DNA of 64,000 nt from Macquaria australasica (taxonomy: Eukaryota > Chordata > Actinopteri > Centrarchiformes > Percichthyidae). The stretch's first letter is position 1. Each line of letters starts with the position of its first letter. The translations under genes were made by a program, and so were the position numbers. The DNA is taken from contig SEMN01000032.1 of NCBI GenBank assembly GCA_005408345.1, positions 102,001 through 166,000 of the forward strand, in the 5' to 3' direction. The notes beneath the pieces are model-generated. The model ran no database searches. It saw only the letters and a list, made by a program, of their open reading frames with translations, and had not been told where the DNA came from. Positions 22,091 through 34,797 of this stretch are shown one piece after another.

Positions 22091-24644
22091 AAATAGAGGA
22101 CTGTGGATAGAACGCAATTCATCTCATCCTCAAATTAAAGCTGAGGGTCAGCACTTTAACCTTATAGCCATTGTTTCATTTTGAATCCAGTATGCAGGAG
22201 TACAGAGCCAAACCAATGAGAAATGTCTTACTGTCCTGTCCTGGCTGCACTGTATATACACTATAAATAAGCCCAGAGGAAGAAGAAATTACACTCAGAT
22301 ATATACACAATTTATCTGAGTAGTATAACTTAAAAATATCTCCACATACATAACCCTTTAGTTTTTCTATCCACCCATACCAACTACATTTTCATGACTT
22401 TCATGACCCTGTAGCTGCAAAAGGAAATATGTGTGTTGCTCAAGGCTAGAACAAACCTGATTGATAACACTTGCCCCCAGAATTTTAGCTCATTACTTCG
22501 GATTCAAACCTGTGGTCTGTTTTAATGAGCCATCTCACTAACCTTGGACCCGCTGTTATTCTTCACATTCTTTGGTTTCAGGCAAGATTCCTTATCATAG
22601 AAATGTGATCCTTCAACCACAAACATATGGGGCATAATATAAATTCAATGAGTAGCGTGAGTGTTGAAACACCATTTGTGTAACAGATAAATGTGTGATG
22701 CATTACCTTAAATGTTTAACCATACTACAGTATATGTTGACTGTATCGTTCTCTCATGGGCAAGGTTGTTTGTGGGAGCACTCTTCTCAGCAGTAATACT
22801 GACTGATGCCACATCAGGCAACGACAGGCGCTACGGGGTCCCCAGCACATTTTGTGGATCTTTTATCTCCCAGCATGCTTTGTGCTGTTGTTATCTGGCG
22901 TCTGCAGCCTGCTGCGGGACTAAACAGTAAACAGGAAGTGCTGTGCTGACACAGCCTTGCCGCTAACGCTTTATTGTAGAGAGCCTTTGCAGTGCTCAGA
23001 GCACATTTTAATGATAATCAGCTATGCTCTCTCTCTCATTGTTGAAGCATCAGGCATCCACACCTGAGCAGCTCTGTTAGTGTGAGTGAGAGAAAATAAA
23101 AGAGAAAATAAGAGATAGCTGCACCATTGCTGTGTGAATACTGGATTATTTGTGATTATTTGGATATTGTCAGTGTTTTGATAGTGTTTCTTAAGTGTTT
23201 GTATGTGTGTCAGTTATATTTATGTTTTATTTATGTAATTCTGGGTGAAATGTTTCACATCAGGGGTTATGGTTTTGCACAATGTATGGTAATACTGTGT
23301 GTGTGTGTGTGTGTGTGTTGTAGTGACTCAGCCACAAGTAAGAAGTGAGATGAGCTGAGGACAGGAACGGAAATCAACAGGTTGTCACCTCTGGGCTATT
23401 TACTGTTCTCTGGTGATTGTGTGTGCGTGAGAGACAGCAACACACACAGACAGACAGGGAGAGGGAGAGAGAGAGACAGGCAGCTCCTAGCTCTGGGTGA
23501 GGCTGAATCATTCAGCGACACCACTACCCAGAGGTGAGGCTCTCTCACCCTTGCTGGTCACAAGTTCTCAAATTTTGCGTTCTTGTCCTGAGCCAAAGGG
23601 CCCCATCACATCAAGCCAAATTAAGTCACATATTGAGCCTCGCCGTCAACTTGAATTTAATTGGTGTTGTATTTGCTGATGGTGAGCGTGTACCCCACAG
23701 CAGGTAGTCATCAGGTTTACTGGACTGGTAAATGCTACAGTTACAAAAAACCCCCCCAAAAAAACCCAGGTCATTTCAATCTACGTTTTTGTTTTGTGTT
23801 GTATTGTATTTTTAAAGGAATAGTTTAGTTTGACTGGACTATTCTTGGCCGGGAGCAATGACTTCTTAGAGTCTCCACTGGTTGCCTGGCAACGTCACAG
23901 TGATGACAAGATGCCAGGAGGTCCCTGCTTGAGTGGTCACATTTGTGACTCATGTATAAATCACATAGGATGACACAGTAATTCTCATGCCATCGACAAG
24001 GAACCAGGACAGCTGAACCTTTAGTTCTTTGCCACCACTCATCAGTATGATATTATGTCTTAAATGCAAGTAATTCTGGAAATGATTACATCAGACTGTT
24101 TTAATTTAGAGAGTTTGCATGGTGAAAATATCATCAAGAGGGAAAATGATCAACACTCAAAACACCATTCAACACTGTACCTAATATTTTTAAATAAGCC
24201 AATAATTGTGCTGATATCACTGCTCAGCCCAAGTGCTCGTTGAAACATACTGTATTCAGGAATGTTTCTGGCTCTGGAGGTGGCAGGTGTCAAACAGACA
24301 CCTCAACCCGCTTTCCTATTTTAGCAATCAAGAAAACAATCATGAAGCAACATGGAGTTACCATCATTCATTTACCACTGTGCATTACGGTCTGACAAAT
24401 CACCTCCAACTCCAGGCTGACGGCTAATCACAGTTAGTTAGGGTGTAAACAGCAGTGGTAATTGAGACAATTTTGTTGTTAGGCAGCGTGAGCAGCAAGG
24501 ATAATTATTGTGATCCTAGCTGTGAAATATTCCACTCAAAAAAGCCAGGGGTTTCAGAGGAGCAGGACAGTTTGTCGTCTGGGGCATGACATGCTGTTTT
24601 TCGAGGATAAGCTCTCAGCCCATTAAGGTTTTAAGTGTTGAGCC

Positions 24645-24647
<3 letters not shown>
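22091..24647. other. Gene-free stretch
   Basis: No gene can be supported. A (TG)n tract covers about 23296-23318. A GC-richer patch around 22,740-23,030 contains no open frame with recognisable features and could be a regulatory element; nothing in the sequence proves this. Confidence 0.45.

Positions 24648-24700
<53 letters not shown>
24648..24700. repeat. (CT)n microsatellite
   Basis: A pure CT dinucleotide repeat of 53 bases. On one strand it is all-pyrimidine and could adopt triplex (H-DNA) form. Confidence 0.98.
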
Positions 24701-24703
<3 letters not shown>

Positions 24704-27300
24704 ACGTCCTGGTTTACCTGCTGCAGTCAACAGCAAAGATGTTAATTAGCTCGGTGAAGCAGCACAGCAACGTACCTTACTGTACTTGAGTAGAGACAAA
24801 TTGCTTTGCCATGCCTCAATTCTGTTGGTATATACATAATTCAAACTGGAGATTTTCTATGCTTACATCATCTGGGGATCTCATTATCAAAAGGCAGTTT
24901 GAACAAACCACATATCACTATGAAACCTAAAAGCAATAAACCCAAAGACTTACATAATGTTGTAGTTTTTTTCATCATCATTATTATTATTTGTAGTACT
25001 AGTAGTAGTAGTAGAAGTAGTATTAGCAGTATTTTAATGTTTTACTTTGTTATATCTGGGGAACCACATTGCCCTGGCATTTGCAGCTTCAACTGTATCA
25101 AATGTTTAATTCCATATAGTAAAATATGCTTAATTATGGGCATCTAACACATATCTAACACAAAATCATAATCATGTCAATTTTATTTCACTGCAATGTT
25201 ATTTGTCTAAAATGTTACAACTCCTGCAATTTTGTATATTGTGGTATCAGATATGATATACAGTATTTTAGTCCAAAGCCACTTGCATGACAAAATTGGA
25301 TTTTCTGTGAATGCAATCTGCTTAACACATCAAGATCTGCCCTGTAGTAATAATTACAATATATCTATGTGGGATATTTTTTTCACCTGGCAATAAAGTG
25401 CAATATTAAGCAAAAGTGTACAGCAGCATATCCCCCAATGGCATTACATTAATAAATCATACACAAAATGAAAAATGTTGGCTATAATTAACCTTGCTTA
25501 GTTTTAAATTCATAAGTGCAAATTAATTTGAATGTGAGTATCTAGTACAACACGTCAAGAACTATCTCAAGCTTCTTCAGGTTTGACTTGAGTGCAGCAG
25601 CAAAGTTAAACAAGTGAGTGGGCAGCAAATTGACTGCTTTCGTGAAACTGTTGTAATTATTCAGAGCTACTGTATGTAGAGAGTTCATTTACGCCAGTGT
25701 GGATGTTTGAAAGTGTTAAGAAGATGTGTTTTAACCAGTTTTTGGTTGCTGTAGGGCTAAAGGATGACACCATCAATCTAGAAGAATAAAACACAGCTTG
25801 AAAATAACCACAATTATTCTTCACAAGTCCCCACCTCAGTAACACATGTAGACTCAGCTGTTTCCAATAAGACCAGAGATGGATTTCTACCATAAATAGC
25901 TAGCATGAATGAATTAAGTATTAGAGCCCATGTATTGTAATTGTGATACTAAATGGGCAGTTATGTCAAAAACTAGCTCAACATTTGTTTGGTGTACTCT
26001 GAAGTGCAGATTTGCTGTATTTTTCCAATTTCATAAATAATAAAAAAGACTCATGATTGCTGAAAAACATACCCTCCACCTGTAGTGTGTGCTTTGTTGT
26101 GAGGTTAGCTGGTCCCTGTTGTGTGTAAAAGGTGTCTGGCAGAGGAGGGTTTTTTTTATCTGCAATGCAGCAGTTGGGCGAATTGAGGAGAGGACTCTGA
26201 CTCTGCCAGGGACTTAAACACCCTCTGATTGATCCATAGCATCTCTCCCAACGTCTTGTGAACCCAAAGACCACTCTCTTTCTCAAACTGTCGGCTGAAA
26301 TCCAAACAAGCTGATGGTGTTTTGTGATCCTGCATGAGAAAAAGAGAATAAACATGGGAGGGCAAAAAATCCATATTTGTTTCACAAACTGAAAACTCCA
26401 AAAATCCAAAGACAACTCTCTTCATCTTCATCTTGACCTTAACACTCACTTGTATTAAAGTCTCTATCCATGATTTCACAGCAGTGGCCCTTGTTACAGC
26501 TCTGCTTTGTGTACTTAATGATCCCTTAAAAGTGTTTTTTCACTCTCACATTGAATTGCTCAGCTTTTAACCTTTCAGTGAGCTTTGAGGACTGACAGTG
26601 TATCTTTTGCTTATGTTTTGTAGCAGTGAACATTTTCTTCTACATGGTAAAAACTAATAACACTGAAGTTAGTCTGTAGCGTCATTTGTTTTTTTAAAAT
26701 GATGGATGGATGTGAACAAATGCTAAACTGTGATTAGATACAAACAGGCATTGCTACTTATTGTAAGTGAGGCATTTGGAAGAATAATGTAGGTAGGAGA
26801 AAAAAAAAAGAACCTTGATTACGTCTTTTGCATTTTCCCATGAGAATTGTATGTTGTCTTAAAAACCTTTGCATTCTCTCAAGAAACCAGGGTTCTCCTG
26901 GGAAATATTTTTCCTGTGGTCCACCAAAGCAACAACAATAAGTCTTTCAGAATAAAAGCACCATCTCCACAAATGTAAACTGACTGAAAAACGTATATTT
27001 TGGACAAAAAACTAGTCCTGGTGGTCTGTACTTAATCCACACACTATCACTTTCTGTGACTGTTTAAGAAAACAGCTACAAGTCATCAAAATCTACCATA
27101 CTCAATTTTGACATTTTGAGACTAAAATGGACATTGTACAGTGCTTTGAATGCACAAATGATTGTTGCTGGACTGTCCTCACACTATCCTTTAATCTGTA
27201 AACGTTGTTTTTTTAACCTTTTTTTCTCAGTCTACTTTTATTTCTCCTCCACAGTGCTCAGTAGTTTCCTGAGTTCAGCTGCAGACATCTTTAGCCAGAA
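24701..27300. other. Gene-free stretch
   Basis: No gene can be supported. A triplet repeat of 'agtagt' type lies near 24995-25024. The overlapping minus-strand open frames around 25,978-26,479 show no recognisable domain and lack exon signals that I trust. Confidence 0.45.
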
Positions 27301-27301
27301 A

Positions 27302-27960
27302 TACTGAAATATCTCAACAACTATTTGATGGATTGCCATGAAATTTTGTACAGACATTCATGGTTCCCAGATGACGTATCCTAATGACTTTGGTGATCCC
27401 CTGACTTTTCCTGTAGTGCCACAAGCAGGTCGCAGTTTTCCCTTATCCAATAAAATATCTCAACATCTACTCGATGGATTGCCATGAAATATTGTAAAGC
27501 AATTCATGGTTCCCAGAGGATGAACCCCAATGACTTTGGTGATCTTCCTTTAGCGCTACCTGAGGTTGACATTTGTGGCTTTGATTAAAATGTCTTAACA
27601 TCTAGTGAATGAATTTCCATGACATTTGGTACAGACATTCATGTCCCCTTCAGGATGAATTGTAACAATTCTGGTGATCCCTTCGCTTTCCATCTACCGC
27701 CATCATCAGGTTAAAATTTCAATTTGTCCAATATTTACTAACCCAAGCTAATGACATTCCCATCAGCCTCAGCTGTACTTTCTGCTTGGTGCTAATTAGC
27801 AAATGTTAGCATGCTAACGTGCTAAGCTAAGTTAGTGAACATGGAAAACAGGTCTGCATGTATAACACCAACATGTTAGCATTGTGAGCATGTTAGCATT
27901 CTGACAGTATAGCCTAACAAAGTTGCTAGCATGGCTGTAAACTCTGTGTCTGGTTTCTTT
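27302..27960 (+). repeat. Fish interspersed repeat built of about 120-bp tandem units (copy 2)
   Basis: Same family and orientation as the 20,985-21,640 copy: 'ctcaacaactatttgatgg', 'attgccatgaaattttg', 'catggttcccagatga', 'gactttggtgatcccctg', then later 'atcatcaggttaaaatttc' and a run rich in 'ttagcatgctaa' (27,800-27,910). The tail of GCTAGC/TTAGCATG-like words is more complete here than in copy 1. Confidence 0.7.
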
Positions 27961-29852
27961 GCTGACAAATTGGAGCAAATTGGTCAACAGAACTGGAATT
28001 TTTTATACATTAAGAATTTAATGGACCTCTGGAAAGATGTTCCTTGAGTTGCTTCAGGTGTGAATTTATTAAAGCACAACTTTAAGACTTCATCATCGCT
28101 GGACGGGTTATTTGGATGGGTGTAAAACATATTCGACCACCACCATTATGCTCTCAATGCCCCCTCTTCTCAATTCACAACAATTTTTCTCTGTTCACCA
28201 GGTGCTAATATGATGGAAATGTTAATCCTCTCCTATAGTGCTGAAGGCAGCGTGAATTGATGCCAGCTGTGTGTCGACAGTTGTGTGATCTGAATACACT
28301 CCTTTAATGTGCTCTCTCTCCTCTCAACATAAACAATAAGATATTTTCCTTCAAGCTGATGGTCATGTGCTAGATTTAATGCTACATCAGCCCACGGCCA
28401 TCCCTTTATGCTTCAATGGATGGATTTTAACCGCTAAAGGGCTATGTAAAGGCCATCTGCCTGTCTCATTAGTGCCAACTTTCCTGTGTTTCTGCCTCCA
28501 GAGGATAAAGGTCTGTCATGGGAGATGGTTGTATGATATTTTTGATTATTCTGGGTTAAGATGAAAGCTACAACTCTTGATGTTTCTTAAGCGTGCAAAG
28601 CTTGTATCTGCAAAGGTCACAGGCGCACAAACTGGCTCAGCATTTAGCGTCACCTCTGCAGGTCAGAAAACAAAGCAAATACACACACAAACACACACAC
28701 ACACATACACAAGTGTATATATTCTATTGGCAAGGCTAGCCAGAGGTATGGTTCTCTGGCTCTGTGCTTTATATAGAGCAGTGAGCTTAGCCAACAGATT
28801 AGAGAGGTAACTCTTAAATAGAAAAAGATAATATAGCAGGCAGATTAATAGTAATAATCACACGAGCTTGGCCAACAGAGGAAAGAACAATACACAAATA
28901 CAGTCTCACAAGAGAGTAAGTGAGTATGGAAACTGTTCAAAACAGAAGTTACAACAGAAGTTGCTTTCTGTTAAATTTGTACTGACTTGGTCTCTCTGAG
29001 GCTTTGAGGGAAGCTGTTCCAAAGATGATAATGAGCTATGATGAGAAACACAACATCATATTTAGTTTTCAGCCTTGACCCTGAATCATCAAACAATTCC
29101 TGCTCTGAGAATCTGAGACTTCTCTATGTAATGCCCCGTAAATCAAAAGTAATATTTTGAAATGCAATGAAGAGAAACCGTTATAATGTGTGAACTGTGA
29201 CTTGTTCTTGTCAAAACTTTGCTGTAAAGTTCATGACTGTTTGGACCTGAGCTCACAGGTCAATAAAGTGTTAAAGGTGTGATATAACAGATGAATGAGG
29301 CCAGTAAAAGTAATCTTTTCTGCTGCGGAAAAGTTGGAGGAATTCTTTCTTTCATCGCACTAAGGCATTTCTTGGTCCATTATGGTTACATAAGAGATAC
29401 AGTAGAGCGGTCTATCATCAACCTAACAACAATAAGAGAGATTAAATTGGCAAACGTGGCCTAGGGGGAGCAAATACACAGAACAAGAACTGATCCCTGA
29501 GGCACACCACTAAAGGAGCTACTGAGAAATCACACTCATTTGTGAAGCACGAGAACGTTCTATAGACAGATATTTAAACCATGCATGTGCAGTTCCAGAT
29601 ATACTTTAGAGCTTATCCTGAAAGATCAATACTGTTAAATGCAGCACTGATATTGAGTAGAAGTAGCATGTAACAGTCCACCCACCAAATGACATCAAAA
29701 TGTTATTCATGACACAAAAGTCGGTGGTCTCTGTTGAGTTAAAGTCTGCGGAAAACATATAGGAATTAATCAAAAATATTTGGTAATATTTTAGATTAGG
29801 CTCACGACGTACAGTGTAATTCTTCCTAATTTAGAGTGTAATTTTGTGTATT
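27961..29852. other. Gene-free stretch with possible LINE-like fragment
   Basis: No gene can be supported. A short CA-rich tract lies near 28679-28711. Text between about 28,980 and 29,760 ('aactgatccctgaggcacac', 'gcagcactgatattgagtag') resembles a common teleost repeat that I know from memory only. I could not define its ends. Confidence 0.4.
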
Positions 29853-29865
29853 AACGGTTTACCAG

Positions 29866-30985
29866 TACTGTACGTACTGATACATAGGTACAAGGGAACA
29901 GGATGTGAAGTTGGGGAATAGGGGAGAAACAATCTGGGAACTTCAAAAGAGTTTATATTGTAGGTATTTTTAACTACATGGTACCAGTTCTAATATTACG
30001 GTATGATTGACCGAGCAAGAAAGCTGGAGTTTGGGGGAAGATGGGGTAATGAGCTCTGTAGCACTTCATAAATCTGCTGTGATTTATTTCAAAATGACCA
30101 TTTACTACTTACCTACACTGGAGGAGTACAGATGATAACAAAATGAGGATAGGCAAACTACATTAATCCTTTTTGGGGGGTTTGGAGTACTTATTAAATA
30201 CCTATGGGGTACATTTGAGTTTTTACTTGGGAACAAACAGAGGTCCAGGGAAAAGAGTATTGTCAGGAACATATAGCACTGTATGTCTATAGCCTACTGT
30301 ATGTGTTACTGTGTATGTTGTAAAGTAGGCCTACTTATCGGATACAACATTGTACGAGGACTTCAGAAGCCTGAGGTGGTACAGGTTTATGTGGATTGAC
30401 ACTGCTGTTACACAGGGTGTTGTTCATTGATGTTATGGAGTACAGTTATGATGAGGTTTCTACAGTAGATACAGCTGAACAAGGCAGTTGTAGAAGATGA
30501 TCAATTCGATGTGTGTCACAGTGTAACTGTCATGAACCGTAAAAGACACGAACACTACAGTCTTTGAGTGTCATTGCACAATATCAAATTAAAATATGAT
30601 ACGATGAGCTATGGGTCATTTCATAACTTTCAAACTCGGCACGTCTCTTCTAAAGGTAAACTAACTTCAAACAATTTCAACTTGCATCCAAAACTGAGCA
30701 GACCTAAAGCCAAAACCAAGGCAATTGATACATAACATCTCTATAGCATGCTTTAACAACAGCCCCACGGAAGACAGCCTCTGCTGCCACTCACTTCACC
30801 AGCAAACATCAGTGATGGATACTCGTTTGTGTGTGGCTCTCATCAGGCTCATGTACCCCATAATAATTAAATAGGTATAGTTAAAAATACCTACAGCATA
30901 AATTCCCCTCTTATTCCCTAACTTAACATCTTGTTCTCTTGTAAGTATCAGTACGTACTGTACTGGTACACCAGTACAAAAAAAC
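29866..30985. repeat. Segment bounded by diverged inverted repeats of about 110 bp
   Basis: Sequence at about 29,866-29,990 ('accagtactgtacgtactg', 'gtacaagggaacaggatgtg', 'tgtaggtatttttaactac') recurs as its reverse complement at about 30,870-30,985 ('agttaaaaatacctacagc', 'catcttgttctcttgtaag', 'cagtacgtactgtactggt'). The two arms are about 1 kb apart. This could be a foldback-type element or two copies of one repeat inserted in opposite directions. Confidence 0.6.
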
Positions 30986-32290
30986 AACACTGTAAATTGG
31001 ACAGAATTACGCTGCATGTTGCAAAAGTGCTGCCAAATATATTTGTTTTCCATTATATCCAAGAACTGTACAGGCACTATTTTCTCTGGGAATTTTGGAT
31101 AGAGATAGGAATATAGATAGATCTATAGTTGTATGGAAGTGAGAAATTAGTGCATTATTTTTTTCAGTAGAGATGCAGTGGTTGCTCAAAGTAGTTGGGG
31201 ACACCAGTAACAGGAGAGCTTTTCACAATAGTGCCGATAGTGTCAGTGACTCTTTTCAGAACAGATGGCGGTACATTGTCAAATGGGCTATATGATGGAT
31301 TCATATGTGAAGTGAGTTCAAGTTAGTCTCTCTTGTATCAGCACTTGGCCTGTCTCAAACTACACTATGATATCTTCATGGAGAATAATTGACAACTGCA
31401 ACAGACCTTGTTTTGATGGCACATTGGAGTTTTTAGGCTAAGAAGCAATGCTCATTAAATCTGTTTACCAGGTCATCGGGGTGTACAGAGGTTGTTGTAG
31501 GTTACTGCCAAATCAGTATATTCACTGTAAATGAGAGCAAATACTCTGTTTATTTCCCTGTTGTCAGTTGAATTTACAGTGAAGACAAAACATTAATAAT
31601 CAGAGACATGGGTATCTTTAAAATGGAATATGTTTAATTTGAAATGTAAACTAAACATTGTGACTGATCATGGTCAGAGACAGAGAACTAGAGAAAGGAA
31701 TGGTTAATATTTGTTACACAAGCTTGGAGAGGAGAGGGCTGGAGAGAGGAGAAGAGGGTGGGGGTGGAGGTGGAGAAGACCTCGGGAGTCTTGGCTAGCT
31801 GTCCCTTGGCAGCTGAAGGCACAAACAGGAGCAAGGAGAAAAGGCAGAAAGTGGGAGAGTGAAATGCACAAGAGAGAAAGGGATAGAGAATGAAACTGAA
31901 ATAGGGAAATTGAGGTATGGGGAAGGGGTGGACCCAACAGTGTAGGCTGGTATAAGGCATTATTGTTTTTTTTGTTTTGTTTTTTTTGTTTTTACAGAAA
32001 TTACTTTTTGTAGTGTGATAGGCATTAACTGTGAGAGGTAGCTCTACAGTGTGTGATAAATGTTACACAATAAAATGAAATGCTCCATAATATATTCCAG
32101 ACACAACTAATTTGCTCATTTACCCCAGTTTTAGATCACATTAGACTTGAACTGAACCATGTCAAATGCTAAAATAAATCAGCATTTGCTCTGCTATCTT
32201 TGGCTGAACACAAGTGCGCTGCAGTAATCGGAGGGGATCATTTGGGTCATACCGGCTCAGAAACAGCTGAGGTTCCAGTTGCTTTTATCA
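30986..32290. other. Gene-free stretch upstream of the unc13c promoter region
   Basis: No gene can be supported. A purine-rich patch occurs around 31,720-31,920 and a T/G homopolymer-rich patch near 31,965-31,995. Confidence 0.45.
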
Positions 32291-32303
32291 CCAGCAGGGG
32301 GCG
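32291..32303 (+). promoter_or_regulatory. CTCF-like binding site
   Basis: CCAGCAGGGGGCG matches the core CTCF consensus (CCASYAGRKGGC) at every position. It lies about 0.9 kb upstream of the TATA-like sequence and 1.6 kb upstream of the CpG-rich probable first exon of unc13c. A single motif match cannot show occupancy. Confidence 0.5.
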
Positions 32304-32423
32304 AGCAGCGGCCATGCACAGCATCAGCATCTGCACCTCTGGCCTCCAGCCCCCAACTGCACGCGCTTGCGCACACAGCCACACACACATCTCCCAACTC
32401 CCTACATCCTACCTCTCCCATGT

Positions 32424-32426
<3 letters not shown>

Positions 32427-32458
<32 letters not shown>
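32427..32458. repeat. (GA)n microsatellite
   Basis: A pure AG repeat of about 32 bases in the region upstream of the promoter. Confidence 0.97.
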
Positions 32459-32460
<2 letters not shown>

Positions 32461-33342
32461 GGTTTCGCTAGAAGGCCAGACAATTAGTGGCTGCTGGAGG
32501 AACGCATGACACATCTCAGCTGAGAGAAGAGAGCAGGACTGACAGAGGGAGGCAGACTCACGCGCTAGGAGAGGGGAGCTGAGAGATAGAGAGGGAGAGA
32601 GATGCGTTTTATTTGAACGCCTAATCACCAAGCAGGCTGGGGGGAGTCGGCGAAATGATGTGGACTATCATGTGACACTCTACCTGCAATGTTTTCATTT
32701 CACTGTGTCCGTCTTCATTTGTCCCTGCCAACATGAAATTAAAGCCCCAATTAGCGAAGTGTCACACAAGGACAAATTAAAGCAATTGGCTAAAATTGCC
32801 CCTCCTCCAATGCCCTGCCATTTTGTCGCGAGGTTAAGCGTATTTTTATTCCAAATTATTGATTTTTTTTTCGACAGTTGTGAAATTCAGCCACGTGCGT
32901 TTCCCGACGCACTCAGTACACGGATGACTAATCTGCAACGCCAATGAGCAATCACGTATGACGAAATATCCAGTGACGGACGTAATCGGGTGATGTGTGA
33001 GTGTCGTACAGGTGGGAACGGTCCTCTGTAGAGGCTGGAGATCGGCTCCGATCATAAAAGCGTGTGTTTGACAGTAAGAGAATGAAGGTGCGCTCCGCGT
33101 GCCCCACAGGCATGCCCACAACCCCGTCATGCACGCGCGCATAAAAGCAGTTGCCCGCGTGCACGGCAGACGCACGAGCCCTGACGAAAAATTAAAGCAA
33201 TACCTCAGTAGTCTAACATTGTTCAGTGTGTGACTGTGGTGCTCGACGTTTATTGACCTATTACATCACTCTAATGTTTCCATCGGAATGTGTAGTTTTT
33301 GCAGCGGTGGGATGTTTCCATCGGAAACAGTTATCTAGCCAG

Positions 33343-33517
33343 CACACACACACACACACACATCATTTCATCCTCACTTTCCCTTCCCTTCTTTTCTTTT
33401 TGCTTCCCTCTCACTCAATCTCGCGCAAGCCTGTGTGTGTGTGTGTGTGTGTGTGTGTTTGGGGGGTTTCTTGTGTGTTTGTGTGTGTGTCTATGGGCTC
33501 ATGTTCTCTCAGCCCGG

Positions 33518-33553
<36 letters not shown>
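33343..33553. repeat. CA, GT and GA microsatellites within the promoter region
   Basis: Three dinucleotide tracts: CA at about 33343-33361, GT at 33432-33458 and GA at 33521-33553. The CA and GT tracts are complementary. The Cys-Val and Arg-Glu open frames across them are artefacts. Confidence 0.95.
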
Positions 33554-33558
<5 letters not shown>

Positions 33559-33889
33559 ACAGGGGAGGGACAGACTTTCTCCTGCCGGGGAGCATACCCT
33601 CACTCTGGGCAGCCACGAGTAGCAGCAGCGCTGTCTGCCTCCCCATCAGCGCCACCACCACCCGTCTGCATACCGTTTTGGACTAGACACCCCGTGCTGT
33701 GACACTGTCTACGAGCAGGGGTGTGTGAGTGTGTGTCAATCGTGGTGGAGCACATAAAACCCAGCAGCTTGCGGGTATTAAAAGGCAGCATCTTCGCACA
33801 CCCCATAACAGGGGAGCACAGCAGAGGAGCGAGAGAGAGGAGCACAGAAGGTGGCATGGAGGAGAGGTGTGTGTGTGTTTCTGCGAGGA

Positions 33890-34104
33890 GGCAGGGCAGT
33901 GGGATGTGGCGTCTGACGGACGCGGAGAGATGCTGTGAGCTCTGGTATTAGCAGGCAGCTGCGCACCGAACCGCTCTCTCCCCTCCCTCCCTTCCCCGGC
34001 TGCGCTCCTCGCACCGACCATTCGCTGGAACCGGGGAATCGGCTCTACAGGGCTCGCTGTGCTCGCCACCTCTGGCGTCCTGCACGGAGATTTGACACAA
34101 CCAG
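33890..34104 (+). other. unc13c: Probable non-coding first exon of unc13c (3' end at donor)
   Basis: The GC-rich block ends ACACAACCAG|gtatgt, a good splice donor after 34104. It has no long reading frame that would join the downstream start codon, so it would be 5' untranslated. The next strong acceptor in the right place is at 40477/40478. The 5' limit given is only the beginning of the CpG-rich block, not a mapped start site. Confidence 0.55.
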
Positions 34105-34763
34105 GTATGTGCAGCGGCGGAGCCCATTTAGACGCTGGATGCGTGCTTGCATGGCGGGGGGATCTTGACTGATCGACTCCATCCTGTAGCCTATCTTCTT
34201 GTTGCTTCCCTCCCCTCGCTCTGTGGCCCTGTCAGTGGATTAATGAAACGTTATTTGGGAATGATGCGTGTAGATGGCATCATCTGTCGATGTAGCTGGG
34301 GGGAAAATACAAGCAATTGTAAGGTGTTAATGTTATTTAATGGTTTTGTTGTTTATTCTAAAATCCATCATCTGATACAAACACTTTCGATTCCACAAAT
34401 GTCCTATTGCTCTCATACTCACCTTTCCCATGTTGTTATGCATAACGCACAACATTAAGGCATGTGAGCAATGCTGTTGTTTCACACTGAGCAAATACGA
34501 TGAGACTGGTTCTCGTCATGCCGGCCAAAGATATTGTAATATTTTGATTTATGAGGGGAGACAATCTGTTGTGATGTTGGCTCGTTTCCTAGGGCTGCAG
34601 GCTGATATTTCACTGTTGGGAAATACACAGGTTAGGAGAAGGGAGGCAGAATGTAGCTGATGATGGGCGTGAGGGCAATATGATCTGAGGATGCACACAC
34701 CCTCACATGCTCATCCCCCACTGGTATTCTTGGCTCTTCTCTCAGAGCAGCAAATGCATGCTT

Positions 34764-34797
34764 AAAAGCAATCATGCACGGAGGCATGATTGCTTTT
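34764..34797. repeat. Perfect 14-bp hairpin, 6-base loop
   Basis: AAAAGCAATCATGC (34764-34777) and GCATGATTGCTTTT (34784-34797) are exact reverse complements around the loop ACGGAG. It lies about 660 bases inside the inferred first intron. Shapes like this occur in structured RNA or as cruciform DNA; there is no further evidence for either. Confidence 0.8.

Larger units (their letters stand above)
32880..34140 (+). promoter_or_regulatory. unc13c: CpG-rich promoter region of unc13c
   Basis: CpG dinucleotides, rare elsewhere in the window, cluster at about 32,880-33,190 and again at about 33,890-34,140. A TATA-like CATAAAAGC stands at 33140-33148, followed by CpG-rich sequence. Pure CA (33343-33361), GT (33432-33458) and GA (33521-33553) tracts lie between the two clusters. 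The second cluster ends in a splice donor. A promoter for the gene that begins downstream is the natural reading, but the start site is not proven by sequence and there may be two. Confidence 0.6.

Noticed and set aside
25978..26479. Two overlapping minus-strand frames of 145 and 107 codons
   Set aside because: Overlapping frames in different phases, with repetitive text shared between them because they read the same DNA. No recognisable domain.
33226..34069. Overlapping open frames of 70-158 codons on both strands
   Set aside because: The region is a CpG- and microsatellite-rich promoter. The frames overlap on both strands, include Arg-Glu and Cys-Val repeats, and none has a recognisable domain.
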